From: Certhia americana
Lineage: Eukaryota > Chordata > Aves > Passeriformes > Certhiidae
Assembly (NCBI GenBank): GCA_018697195.1
Contig: CM031857.1
Location: 90,170,923 to 90,234,922, forward strand
DNA: 64,000 bases
Direction of reading: 5' to 3'
In this document: piece by piece, positions 48,223-61,400 of the stretch
Layout of the letters: each line of letters starts with the position of its first letter
How positions within the stretch are numbered: the first letter of the stretch is position 1
Translations under genes and position numbers: made by a program
The notes under the pieces: generated by a model
What the model saw: the letters and a program-made list of their open reading frames with translations, nothing else
Databases searched by the model: none
Told to the model about the DNA's origin: nothing

Positions 48223-49105
48223 ATATGTGCCTGCCTTTGAAGGCAGAATTTGGCCTAGATCTTACAAAATGGTAGTTTGCAATTGACATTCATGTGTGTT
48301 TAATTTTTTAACAATTAAAACTGCAGAATGTTCATGTATCTTACATTTTCCAAATCCTGTTACAGCAACTTATATGAAACATTAGCATATAAAAAGTCAT
48401 CACTGTACAACCACTATTTTTTTTGTCCAAAAGTTCAGTGTCAGAACAATAAAAAACAGCTAATTAATTAAAACCATATTTACTGTTAATGTGCTGATGT
48501 TTGCATTAGCTGTCTTCTGTTTTAAGCACAAGGAATCTATTAAAACATAAAAGGCAGAAGTGGCTCAGAAAATGACAAACTCTCCAACAACATACTTGAA
48601 GCTTTATGAACACTCATCTGACACTATGGTTAATTGAAAACCAACGTAAACACCATGAGGCACAGATACCACTGGACATTCTTCACAACTGTGCAAACTA
48701 TGGGCCTCATCCTGCAAACACCACTGGCTCCAGAGCTTCATCCCAGGGTTGGTCCCACCAAGACCGACTGCATCACCCTGCAGCAGCCCCCACCCCTGCC
48801 ATTTGCAGGAAGGGGTCCTGTGGACCCTTATGTCATGCACCAAATACATGTAAAGTGCTTCAGATTTCGAACTGATGCAGATTTACATTTCATTTCTTTA
48901 GACTCAAAAAGATGACATAGCTTCAGTAAAATCTTATATAAATATTCCCTTAAAATTGTTAGAAGGTCTTCTATTTCAAGGTAAATCTAATAAAATATTT
49001 GAACTGCTTTTAAATTAGGCAAAGAGTGCTCGAGCTGCTTTTTGTAAAAAAGCAACAATATTCCTTTGCTATAAGATATTTTATATATCTCCAGTCACTC
49101 TTCCC

Positions 49106-49111
49106 TTTATT
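49106..49111 (-). terminator. UPF3A: UPF3A candidate poly(A) signal AATAAA
   Basis: First AATAAA on the minus strand after the UPF3A stop codon, giving a 3' UTR of roughly 150-165 bases. Longer alternative 3' ends are possible. Confidence 0.5.
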
Positions 49112-49252
49112 TTGCAGAAAGCAAGAGGCAAAGCTATTATTATTTTGTTGATGCAATTGACTGTGGAGTTCAGAAACAGCCCAATGGATTTTTTGTGATG
49201 GTGCTGAATCTTATATTCATTCCTTTTCACAAGCCTTTTCCCCCAGATTGTT

Positions 49253-49426
49253 TTATTCCGCTTCTTCGGTCTTTTCAGAACTAGCTCCAGCTGAATTATC
49301 TGCCTCATACTTTTTATCAAGAGCATCTTCAAAGGATTTCCCACTGCAGTCGTAGGTTTTACTTGTAGGTCCCACATGTGTTCGGATGCGAGCTCCTGGC
49401 TGGTACAACTGCATGGCTGGGCGATC
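49253..49426 (-). CDS. UPF3A: UPF3A last coding exon (inferred exon 10)
   Basis: Acceptor CTTTCTTCTAG precedes GATCGCCC. The exon encodes DRPAMQLYQPGARIRTHVG, the exon-junction-complex binding motif, and ends GASSEKTEEAE then TAA. The tail KTEEAE resembles the KREEAE end of human UPF3A (from memory). The core motif reads more like UPF3B than like human UPF3A. Confidence 0.95.
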   Translation of the reverse strand, partial: DRPAMQLYQPGARIRTHVGPTSKTYDCSGKSFEDALDKKYEADNSAGASSEKTEEAE

Positions 49427-52400
49427 CTAGAAGAAAGGAGATAATGGTTAGCACTTTGAGAAACCCATGTGGGACACATATGTGGAATTTTAACGTTTTG
49501 AATCTTTATGAAGAAAGTAGATTTTGTGTTAAATTACTTTACATTTCATAAGAACCAGGAAAGTTGCCTGGGTATTCAATATCTCGTATTCAGTATGTGT
49601 TGATTATAACTCTATTCTTGGGAGCCAAACATTTTGAATAAATGAAAAATCCTGTAAAAATTAAACATCCTATGATACATTTGACATAAGGAGAAATACT
49701 GCAGACAAACATGGTATTACAAGTAAAATAAAAGAAATGCTGCTACCTTCACTAACATCAGCTGAGAAGAACAATAGCCTGTACACTTGCAACTCTGCAG
49801 ATGAATGTCAAATATTACATATAAGCATAAAAATCCAAGACAGACCAGAGAATAGCTCAGCAGGTAGCAGCTAAAAAATTATCCTCCACTTATCATCAAT
49901 CATTACCCAATCATTACCAGAATTTAAACAAGAAATGCACATTTGAATTATACACATCAAAATAAATTGCACAGTTCTTGCTCCACTTCATCTTGCTTTC
50001 CATACTGAGTATGAAAGCATGGGAATTTATACACTGATAATAAACAAAGGAAGTACAATTTGAGCATGTGCAGGCTCTGTGAGTGACCCAATCCTACACA
50101 TGATGCTCTGATCTGAGAAAATGGAAGGAGACAGTTTACTCAGAAAAGGCACCTCAGACCTGCAAATGGTGATGCTCTATAGCTCTTCAGAGCTCTTTAC
50201 TTTTGAAATTTCATTAGTAAAACACACCAGTTAGAAACTCTGCTTAAGAAGTCTTTTCCTGGTAATTTTACTTTCACATAATGTTATGAAGCAACTGAAT
50301 GCTCACCAATACCTGAGATTCTTCATCAGTCTTGTGTTAAGTTTAGCAAACAGCCAGCAGCCTACTTAAAGACAGTGGCAGAGCACTGAAATTGTCCTAC
50401 ATCAAACTACAGAAATTTTTAATTGCCTTCATAATTTGAAGTAATTCTGAATTTTTGTTCTTTCATTCTTTTTTCTTATTCCCAATATGTCTTGTCTTTT
50501 CTTTTCTTTTCTCTTTTCTTTTCTTTTCTTTTCTTTTATTTTTTTTCTTTTCCTTTTTTCTTTTCTTTTCTTTTCTTTTCTTTTCTTTTCTTTTCTTTTC
50601 TTTTCTTTTCTTTTCTTTTCTTTTCTTTTCTTTTCTTTTCTTTTCTCTTCTCTTCTCTTCTCTTCTCTTCTCTTCTCGTCTCTTCTCTTCTCTTCTCTTT
50701 TCTCTTTTTTCTTTTTTCTTTTTTCTTCTTTTTTTTTCTTTTTTTCTTTATGTTCCTTGACTCATTTGTCTTTTTTTCATTCCCTTTTTTTCTCCTTCTG
50801 TTTAGACCAGATGTCAAGCTTCACTACTGAGCCTTATGATTAGATCATTCTAGTTAGTGCTTTGCAGTGTGGTACGAAAAGTATAACACACCTTTGTATA
50901 TCCCAAACAGCTGCATAAAAAGTAGATCCTCTGACAAGCAGTGCCCATTAGAAAGTTCATGATAAAGGGTCCAAATGACTTTTCCTACCACAGCCTCTGT
51001 TGCCTGTGGTTTGCATAAAAGCTATCACGTTACTTCCACTGGAAATTGCCCATTTTCTAATTAATTCCTACAAACTTCAGAAAGAAGTTCCATCTCTGAC
51101 TAAAAATTTTTGCTGGCATTGTCAATGCTATACCTAAGTTGTAAAACTGAGCCCCTAATCTCACCTATGTGATAAATACTCTAAGGAAATAAATCACCAC
51201 ACTGGAAAATACCTTACTGATGGTGCTTCTTTTCTTAGGGAACAAATCTAGCCTTTTAGTCCTATGTGTGGACTAATCCAGAGACTCAGCAAGCTACCAG
51301 AAGTGAGATGCAAGGAAATGAAAAGCAGGCAGCTTCTTAATACTTGCCAAAAGGCCCCCAAGACCCACCATCCAGTTCCAAGGTTGGAGATTAATTTGAC
51401 AGATTTCAAGAAGTGCATAGCAAGAATGAGAAAAATATTTTCCCCATCTTCCTGTTTCTGAACTAGCCATTTTTCTGACTGTTCTACAGAAAAATGTAGA
51501 GCCACTGATGAGGAAAGTGGAAATCTTAGTGACCTCTGAATAAAAAAACTCCAGGGCACCCCAAGGTTTCTGTGTTTGCACAAGATGACTTCCTTGACAG
51601 GCACATTGAGTTCACCTGAACTTGTTCCTGGCATAGTCCATGCAGAGTCACTCTACACGTGACCAGTTCACTCTTGTAAGCCTTAGCTCACAGTACAGAT
51701 CAGTCACGTGCTTTGAAAGAAGAGTTTTATATGCAGAATAACTTTCTACGCTAACTGCGTTCTGGTCATCTTTTGTGGAAAATCTAGGATCACAAGAGAG
51801 AGAGAAAATGGGGCTGATAAGGAGACCTACATCCTGAAAAGACTCTGGCACATCCATGAAATCAGCCAGCCTTAGAAAAACAATACCCATATCTCTAGGA
51901 GACAATAAGGGACAGCTCTACTATACACTTTGATACAGGTCCTGCTCACACTGGTTTTGCTTCAGCTCTTTCCCTGACAACAGCTACGAGGACAAATTTA
52001 TCTTACTGAAATGACAGCCTTTTCATATTGGCAGGTATGCAATACTGAAAAATCCATACATTCATGCTCTCTGAATTAGCTATTTATTTAAGTCTTTATT
52101 GTTGCTCTACCAACCAATGCCTGGCAAATCCATAATATTATTATTTTATGAGAGTAATGAAAGTACAACATGCCACAGTTTTTCAATTTCATTACAGATC
52201 AGAAGTGTTACAATTTTTAATACACTTATAAAAACGTAAGGCTTCCAAGAATAGTATTCTTAAAATAACAGGGTTGAAATGAAGACAGGAAGTCTTCTAT
52301 ATATTGTGAATATGAATGAGTCTGTAACGTTAACTTATTTTATTTAACTGATGTTGTCCTTTGACAACAACCCAGAAAGAAGTCTGGGTTTTACTGAAAA

Positions 52401-55400
52401 TGAGATAAAGAATTCTTTTGAAAAAGCATCTTTATGCTGAATTTGCAGAATTTAAAACCTGTGATCTTGAACCATATTTAACTAATGAAAGATTATCCTA
52501 AATGAATAAAAGAACCTTATTTCTTATGCGCTCCTTTTTGGATGCCATGTCATCACACTTGTCCTCTTTACCCAGTTTGTCTACTGCCTCCACAGTGAAG
52601 CTGTAGTTGTAGTTCCCTTTCTTTCCTCTGTCTTGGTTGTATCCTTTCCCCCATTTCAGCTCTTCTTCATTCCTTCTCATAAACTTGTCAAACTCATAGT
52701 GAGTTCTATGCTTTCTGCCATCATCCAATCGATACCTTTGTCTTTCAGGTTCTTTTTCTCGAAATCTTCTCTCCAAATCTCTTTGCTCTTTGTCACTATC
52801 ATTTTGTGACCTAGGAGTATGTATAAAAAGAAAGAAAATCCAAACAATTAACAGTAAAAAGGAGCTACAGAAAGATACAAGTCAAAGCCTTCCTCTGACT
52901 TCAGGAGAGTGCAGGTAAGTTATATGGCAAGGGTTTTTTCTTCTCATTGCAAAGGGGTTATATGATGAATGTCTCACACATGTATGTCTAGCCCTTGACC
53001 ATGCATTCAGTTCAGAATAGGAGACAAAGCTTTACCAAGCTTTTGTGCAACTGTTGTGGAAGGCCCATTCTTCACATTCTATCCCTATCAATAGTAGCTC
53101 AATACCCTCCACATAAACACATGCTTCACTATTAGCTCTTGTAGCCTGGTGTTGAGGTGAGTAATGCATGTAAGTATTCCCTTGAACAGGAGCATTCAGG
53201 ATCTGAAGGAATTGTGCAGGTATCATGTATCAATTGGTACATTTTATGTCTCTGTATAACAGAGGTTATTTAATGACATCATAACTTGCAGAAGACAATT
53301 GTGAAAATAAATACTTATGTTCCAGGCATTTGTTTATTGTGCCTTCAAGTAATCTAGCCTGCATATTTTATTTAGGCAAAGATCATTACCTTACCACAAC
53401 ATGATAATTTCTGCTATGCTGTAAATGGTTTATATTACAAAAACTACTGGCAATATTTTGCTGCCTGTCTGATAAAATTTTCAGCTCTTCTATTCACTTA
53501 ATTATTCCAGTTTAGCAATGAGTGTTTCTCTTATATGGCCAAACTGCATATAATGAAGAAAGATCACAAAATAGACTGAACTTCAAAAGGAACAAATACA
53601 GTCAGTTTCTTTTTATCACATATGTATAAATACTTAAAATTGAAACAGCAAGTTACTTTTGATAGTCTCCTCATATTTTGAGAAGTGCAGATAGAATCAG
53701 AGAGGATGGAGATTTTTTAATGGTGTAGTGATCAAATAGTGACATGCTTCTCATTTAGAATTATTTTATACAAATAAAAGTGTATCTATGTACATAACTT
53801 CTTATTTTTCATATAACAGAAATACGAAAAATGTTAACGTATGTCATGAACTTGGGCATTAGTGGGGCTGCCAAAAGAGGGCTCCCATCTCGGGAAGAGC
53901 TGAAAGTCTGAGCAGAACCTGAATGAGAGGTAAGTTATTCAGCATTTCACAAGACTGAGCTTGTGTCAGTATAACAGTTCACCAAGTGGAAGCAATGTCC
54001 CAGCTGTCACAGACACCTGAATCAACCACAATTACATAGATCCTGTATCTGCAGCATGGATACATTTATATAAAATACTATGTTAGCTCCCAAGGGGTAT
54101 GTGGCTGTAAGTTGCTTTGTTTCATGTATAATATGCTATTCCAAAACCTAACTCCAAGTCCTAGCAAGGCTCAGGGCATGACCTTCCAAAAAGCCAAAAA
54201 GGCCCCCTCAATTTGTTGCTGTAGTACTGCCAGGTACCTATCTCTTCCCTTGTCTGTAACTGTTGGGGAATGCTGTGTCTGAAGGCAGGCAGGTGACAGG
54301 GATACAAACTCCCGTTCAAAGAGTGGTTGAAGTAGATTCCTAAAATTCAGTCACAGTGAACAGGCAGGCAAAAGTGGAAATGGCAGGGTAAGCAATTTCA
54401 GAGTATAGGCAGAAGTCAAAGTTACACAGTCAGAGAAACAGAAATGAAGGGAAGTAAAGGGAATGGAAGTACACATCTGTTTGGTGTAGTTTCAAATCTG
54501 TATTTGACCATGTAACTTATACACCTATTGAGATTTTGATTTGTGGTAGGAAGTTATTGCTACCAAGCCTTTGACATGGTTTCAAAAAAGCAATTCAGTC
54601 TCCTGCAGGTAGAGTTGGCAGTTACAGCTTATTACCGATTTCTGAGACTGTGACAAAGTAGTTTTAATTTTAAATCTCAATCCAGCTGAAATAGCTCATA
54701 GCTTGCTGCCTACCCACTAAAAATCAAGATGAAATCAGCACCTGGAAACACAAGGTAATGCTTACTGTTCCTGTGCAGTCAAATGGATTATGTTTTACAT
54801 GAGCAAAATCTATATTAATGCTTTATTAAACTTATGGGATCAATAGCAAACAATGTTACATGGCACCACCAAAAGTTTAATCCATAAAAAGCCAGGGAAG
54901 TAGTGGGGTGAGCATCTCTGGAGATATTTAAGAGATACGTAGATGTGGCACTTGAGGACACAGTTTACAGTGGCAGTTTGGCAGTGCTGGGTTAACAGCT
55001 AGACTCGATAATCTTAAAGGTTCATTCCAACCTGAAAGATTCTATGAGTAGCAAACAACTGATTTGCCCCTGCATGTGTTTCTGTTGAACCTGTGATTTC
55101 CTTTCTTGAAGATCATGAACAAAGAAGTTGCTGAATATTTTCAATTTCAACATGACATGGAAGTTTTCAGGAATATTCTTAACGTACAAATTTTTCTTAG
55201 TTATTTATCTTACATATCTTATGAGTAAATCTGGCTTGTGATAGGACTCAAGTGCAAAGGACAAGAAAGAGAACCACCTGCTGAAAACACTTGTTAGATG
55301 AGTTATTTCCAGGCTACAGCAGTAATAGAACTGAGCTATGCCTCTTGTTTCTACCATTGCAAATGTAACACAAAAGGCAGTGGGAGATAGAGACAGCCTA

Positions 55401-58400
55401 CTGCATGTACCTATCATAAGGCTTTCATTCACACCTTCACTATTTTGCCATTGTCCCACTTACCCAACACATTTTTATGTTTATTGCAGCCAACCCATAT
55501 AGTGAAAGAAAAGTATGGCATTGTGGCCAATTTAGTCTATGACATGAATGGTGGAAGGAGAGCCTTACCTGAGCTCTTGATGGAGAACAGGTGAAATAAC
55601 AACAGAATTACTGGAATGACTTGAACTTTCATGTAGAATCTGGAATTTCATATATTTCACCAATAACAAATTGCATCCACTAATACTGGCACCAGGTGAA
55701 TAAATTGTTTCGAAACACCTTTTACCAAAACAACAGGATGAGATTTGTTCACACACAGAATGAAATTGGTTCTTTGGTGACAGAACATCTTGTCAATGCA
55801 CCACTTATATTTAAGCCTTGTGATGAAAGCATTTAAGATCTAAATTAAAGACTAAAAGATAAATACTACTTACTTTTCCTTAAGTTCTTTTAGTGAACTC
55901 TCCAAAGATTTGGATTTTATACTCCCAGATCCAGGTGATTTATCCCATTTGTTTTCCTCAATGTCAGTTTCTTCACCTTTTTCTTTGTGCTTTTCACTGG
56001 CCAGTTCATCTCCTTTTTCAGGCTTCTTGAGAAGCTAAGAGATATTTGTTTATATTATGATGCCAAATTATTCTCCTCTATTGTACAGACACTTTAACAA
56101 GTACTAAATACATCAGTAACCTGCTAAGATTGGAGATACCTTATGTACATGCTAGGAATGTACTTTGCAAAGTATAAAATTTAAAGTTATCCTAAAAGGG
56201 CAGTTTACATTTACTAAGGAGTGACAGTCATTAACAGGCATTCAACTGCACACTTTCAAATATGCTGAGAATACTGGAGGAAGCACTTACCTATTCTTCT
56301 CAGGGTACTTACCTACTCTTCTTTCCTGAGTTATAAATATAAAGACATTATTATGGTTTATTGTTTCTTAGAAATCATGTAACAGAGCTCAATGTCATTG
56401 CCCATAAAATAAGAAGCAGAACCTCTACAATACTACAAAGAGAGCAGGATTAATACTTCAGTCCTTGAAATATGATATATAAAATGTGTGTCACGTGAAA
56501 TACTTGGGATAGATGCGTAGAAGTAGGTGATTAGTACATCCTGACACAAATACAGACGAGGAAAAAACTTGTGAAATTAGCAGAAGAGAAGTCATTACAT
56601 TTTCCTTGAACATTAGGAATTTCAAGAAGTCTGTTCCTTCCATAGCAACCCACACAGGATTTCAGCAGTGTATAGTATTACAGGAATAATCTTTATAGAA
56701 GGACCACCTGTCTCAAATTATTACCCTAACATATCAATTACAGGTAGAACATCTCAGTCTTTCCATTCCACCATTTCATTTCTTAAATGAGCACAGGTTA
56801 TTCATCTACAATATTTAAAACTTCCATAATGTTTCTCTCAGGTAATATTTTCCTTTTCTTTCAGAGACAGAAATAGCTTCAAGGTCATATCACCACAGAT
56901 ATATCATAATACTTTTTGGACAGGCAATTTTAGGTAACATATTTTAAAGTTTAAGTCCCTTTTCTTATGAACTTCTAGAGTTGGGGGTTTTTTGCCCAGG
57001 TATGAAAAACATGTAATTCAGCTTCAGAACTTACTATTTTTATACTTTTAGTAAGAAAATGGTTTTCCAAGAAGAAACGAGCAAAGACGTCCACAGTTCT
57101 GTGGCTTCTCACCACAACTAAATCTAAGTCTGTGTGTTCTTGATTTATGCTACAGATTCTTACACCAAATTTCCTCTTCAAAACAGCTTAAAATGCCTTT
57201 TCAATAACACAAAATTTGGTTCAAGTGAACAGTTCTACCTATGTCATCTTATAGAAAGAAGACGGTTTTATATGGTCTGACTTCATATCACAAGCTAGAC
57301 CCTCCTAAGTGATATCATTAAAATCTGTTCAGACTGTTGAAAGGCAGTGCACCCTGAAATTGGCAAGACTTTGCTATAACTTGGCTGAAGCATACAAATA
57401 AAATATATCAGTTCTGAGCATAAATATGTGTCTCTGCACACGTAGCCAAATGAAGGTATGCATGATGGAAAGTGTTAGAACTGTTTCCTGAAACACAGTA
57501 TCACTGAATATTCTGAGTTAGAAGAGACCCACAAAGGTCATCAAACCCAACTCCAAGTGAATGGCCCACACGGGGATCAAACCCACAATAATTAGTGCCA
57601 ACAGGCTGGCACAGAACAATTTGGTTCTGTCAGGTAATGCTGGCATAAAATGCAGCAGAGTTGCATGAAGACATCTGAGTTACCTGCTGTAACTGCACCA
57701 GCACATCATGGTAGGTAAGGCCATCAGTCACACTTTCAAACAACACTTAGTCAAAGCCCTACATTACTTTCCCTTCCAGTCAAAACTGGTTTGGTGTCTC
57801 CACACTGTGCTGTTGTACACTAAATAAACATTGAGATACCAAGAACTTCTGGATAACTTCAAAAGAAGAACAATTTTTTTCATTCATCTCAGTTACCTTG
57901 ATCCTTATTTCTTTTTCAGAAATCTTCCTTTGCTTTTCCACTTCTTTTCTTTTACGTCTTTCTTCTTCTCTGCGCTTCCTTTTCTCTTCCTCCCGCAAAC
58001 GCTTCTTCTCCAATTCTCTCCGCCTTCGTTCTTCCCTTTTCTCTTCTCGTATTCTCTGAAGAGTTCAATAATGATTAATTGTAAATTGTCCAACAGAAAA
58101 CCATATGAAACATAAATGTGGAACTTCAGGCAAAAGTCTGAACGTACCTGCTTTTCTAATTTTCTATTTTTAATATATTCCAAAAGGGGTGTTGTTCTTC
58201 TAGCTAAAACACAAAAAATTTGTGATATAGTGTTCAACTCCTAAAATGTACTCATTTCTTTACTTTAGTATTAACCCCCTTTTTCTAGCTTTATCTGAAA
58301 GGGAGCGAAAGCATTGATAAACCTATTTGTTTCATGTATTTTTGAAGGCATTCCCATCATTCTGCTTAAGAAATACTTCATTGCTTTTTTTTCTGTTAGC

Positions 58401-61400
58401 TTTAGAAGCAACAGAAATACGTTGCACAATTATTTGATGTTTAATTAAAGATCATATCCTTTCAGTTCAATAGAATCGCTTTTCTCTCTTGCTCATTGAA
58501 TGGTTATTTCACCAAAAAAAGAAAGAAATGTGTTCAGAATCTAATCCTACTTTTTTACTTTTGTACATCAAAACCTAACTATATTGTTGTTCATATACAG
58601 CCCACATTACTGTAATCTCACATAGCACTTTTCAATCCCAGTTTTTAAAGTACATCATGAAGGAAACATTTTCAGTCTCATAACATTTTCATTTACCTGA
58701 CATTTAGTATTCACTTTCCATGGGAAAACAGGAGGGATAAGAGATAAGCAGTTTGTCCTAGGTTACATAGCAAAGTATCAGCAGATGCAATAAAACTCTG
58801 GCTTCCCAAATTGCTAATAAAAGGTCTCGTCTACTGGATCACACAGCCACTCTTTTTTTACAGAACTGTCTCCATGCTCTGAAATCAAGTCACCTGCCTG
58901 AAACATCCCCAAATTCTACAGAAACTTGGAGAACATAATCAAATTCTTTATCATGCTTCTTATCAAATTCTTTATTTATGACTGTCAGTACTGAAGTCAG
59001 ACTTCAGTTCAGCCTGTACTCACAACTGTGAGTAGTTACAACAAATTTTGTCAGTTTTAGATGTCCCAGAATAGGAAATGTTTACTACTTGAAATTGCTC
59101 TACAGTTACGTATCAGATTCCCCATCAAACCACAGAAAAATATACCCTATTAAAATGCATAACAAAATTTGGAAAAAAAAAAAAGAAAAAAAATTTGAAA
59201 GTTTTCAACAATTTTCAAATGACATGGTCAAAATCCAGACACAATTCATATCCCAAAACCATTTAAATCTTTTTGCATTGAAAGTCAGATTATGCTGGGG
59301 GCAACCCATTCATTAATCACAAAACTTTGTTACACAATTATGAATGGGAAGGCTGAAAGGATTCACTGTTTATTTTTAGTAAATATCAATGGTAGGAATC
59401 AACGCCCAGTAAAGATTATTGATTTGTTATTTTCCTCCCTCTATCCATAGATTTTCCATGCCTCCACATCCTCCCCACCTGCTCATAATTTTTGACAAGT
59501 TTTAGGTCCCCAGAGCCCTTTTCAGTCCCTCATATCTGAGTTTTGCCCCTCTCTCCTCCTCCCTAAGTTCCTCTGCCTGAGCAATGGCTGCCTCTGGGCA
59601 CATTTACATGCCAAAAGAGGTCACAAATCATAACTGGAAGATCTGGGGAAAAGATAAGCTGCACTGAGAGTTCAGAACTTGCCCCTAGTCATGACTAAGA
59701 CTGTAGTGCAAGATGTTTAATGAGAAATTATAACTTGAAGTTCAAGGGAGAGAAGCAGTGTGATAGGTACTAGCAAGACAGGAAGGGGAAAAAACAATTA
59801 AACTTGACTCTCACCCATCTTATTTATGTGCCTTACTGCAAATACAAACCTAAGAGCATTTTCTTACTATGTTTAAGAATCCATAAAAGAAAATAAATTA
59901 CTAAATGAAGAACTGTGTCGGCAAAACTTCACATTTTATCTTGCTGTCTACAAATAAACCAGAAAAAAGAGCTCATCTTCATCTTGCTACAGAGAAAATC
60001 TCTTTCATATCTCTCTGTCACATGAAAACTGATCAGCCAACTCATCTGGCATGATTCATAAAACATGTTGGCTTGCAGTAACTTTACATGGAAAAAAGCT
60101 GAGCATGTGAGGCTCAATTCTGCCAGCAAAGTCTTGGGCACATCCTTCATTGACATCAGTAGGAGTAACACCTTTGAAACTGGACACACAGTTAAATTCT
60201 TACATAATTTGCTATAAATATGCTACCTGCTGAAGAAATCTTTGGTTTTGTATTGATAGCAATGGCCACAGCTTTAAATGGCAGCAAAAATAAAGCAACG
60301 AGTTTGATTTCCTCTGATTTAACAGAAATGAAACACTAAATTGAAGTCTTAATGTAAAGCTGCCTTTAGTTAATATTGTTACTCAGAAATCTGCAACTCT
60401 CAAGATTAATCATCTTCAATGATAAGATATTTGCAAGATAATAAATCTTCTTGAAACCATAAACTTTTTGAAAATTGCAAACTTTGGTAACAGGGTTATC
60501 TAAATGTTGATTTCCATTTCCTCTAAATTATTAGAGCTCCAAATCTCTAGTCAACTCTCAAACAGCAGTAACAAGTGACAGGAAAGGGGAAATGGCCTCA
60601 AGATGCAACTGAGCAGGTTTATATTGGAAACTAAGAAAAATTTCTTCACAAAAGACTGTTAAGCACTGCAACAGGCTGTCCAGAGAAATGGTGGAGTCAC
60701 TGTCCCTGGAGGTATTTCAAAGATGTTTAGTTGTGGCATTTGGGGTCATGGTTTAGTGGTGGACTTGGCACTGTTCATAGTTGTACTTGATGTTCATGAA
60801 CAGCAAGTTTCCAACCTAAATGATTCTTTGATTCTAATCAAAAGAGGTGGCCACTTTTTCACTGTAAAGAAGTAACAGCAAAGGTCAATTTTCTTCCTAC
60901 TCAATTGTCACACCTAGGGAAAAACTAAGTATTCTGCATCTTATTACTTGAAGATACATCAAAATTCCATGTCATCCTGAAAACTGCATACTAGCACTGA
61001 AGATTTCAGTGCTCACCTCCTTTAAAATTTCCCCCAGGACTGTGGAAGTCATGCTGCATGCATACAGAAAACAAGGTGTTGCCTTACTTTCAGAGCTTTT
61101 CCAGAATCTTGACCATGAGAACAGAGGGAGATCATTTCATGTTTCTTAATAAAAGCAGCTAATACCAGGGATCAATGGTTAAGTATTCAGCTTTTAGATT
61201 TTAAAAATAAATCTTCCATCTACTAATAAATTTGTAAGTATTCATGGCCTATTTCTGAAGCCAGTGTGTGTGCATGCAAAAGTTCAAGTGAAGCCAAGTG
61301 ATTTCATGCACAGAGACTTAAAGGTGTACTGCACTACTCGCCTGGGAAACAAACGTTAAACTGTGGTAATATAAATCTGTTAGACTGAAGAGGTCAGCTC

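Noticed and set aside
50455..50843. Three overlapping F/S/L-rich plus frames that look like membrane proteins
   Set aside because: Direct translation of the (TTTTC)n array. A 5-base repeat opens all frames equally.
56975..57181. 68-codon minus frame inside a UPF3A intron that reads somewhat protein-like
   Set aside because: No convincing splice sites keep the UPF3A frame through it, and the flanking exons join perfectly without it.
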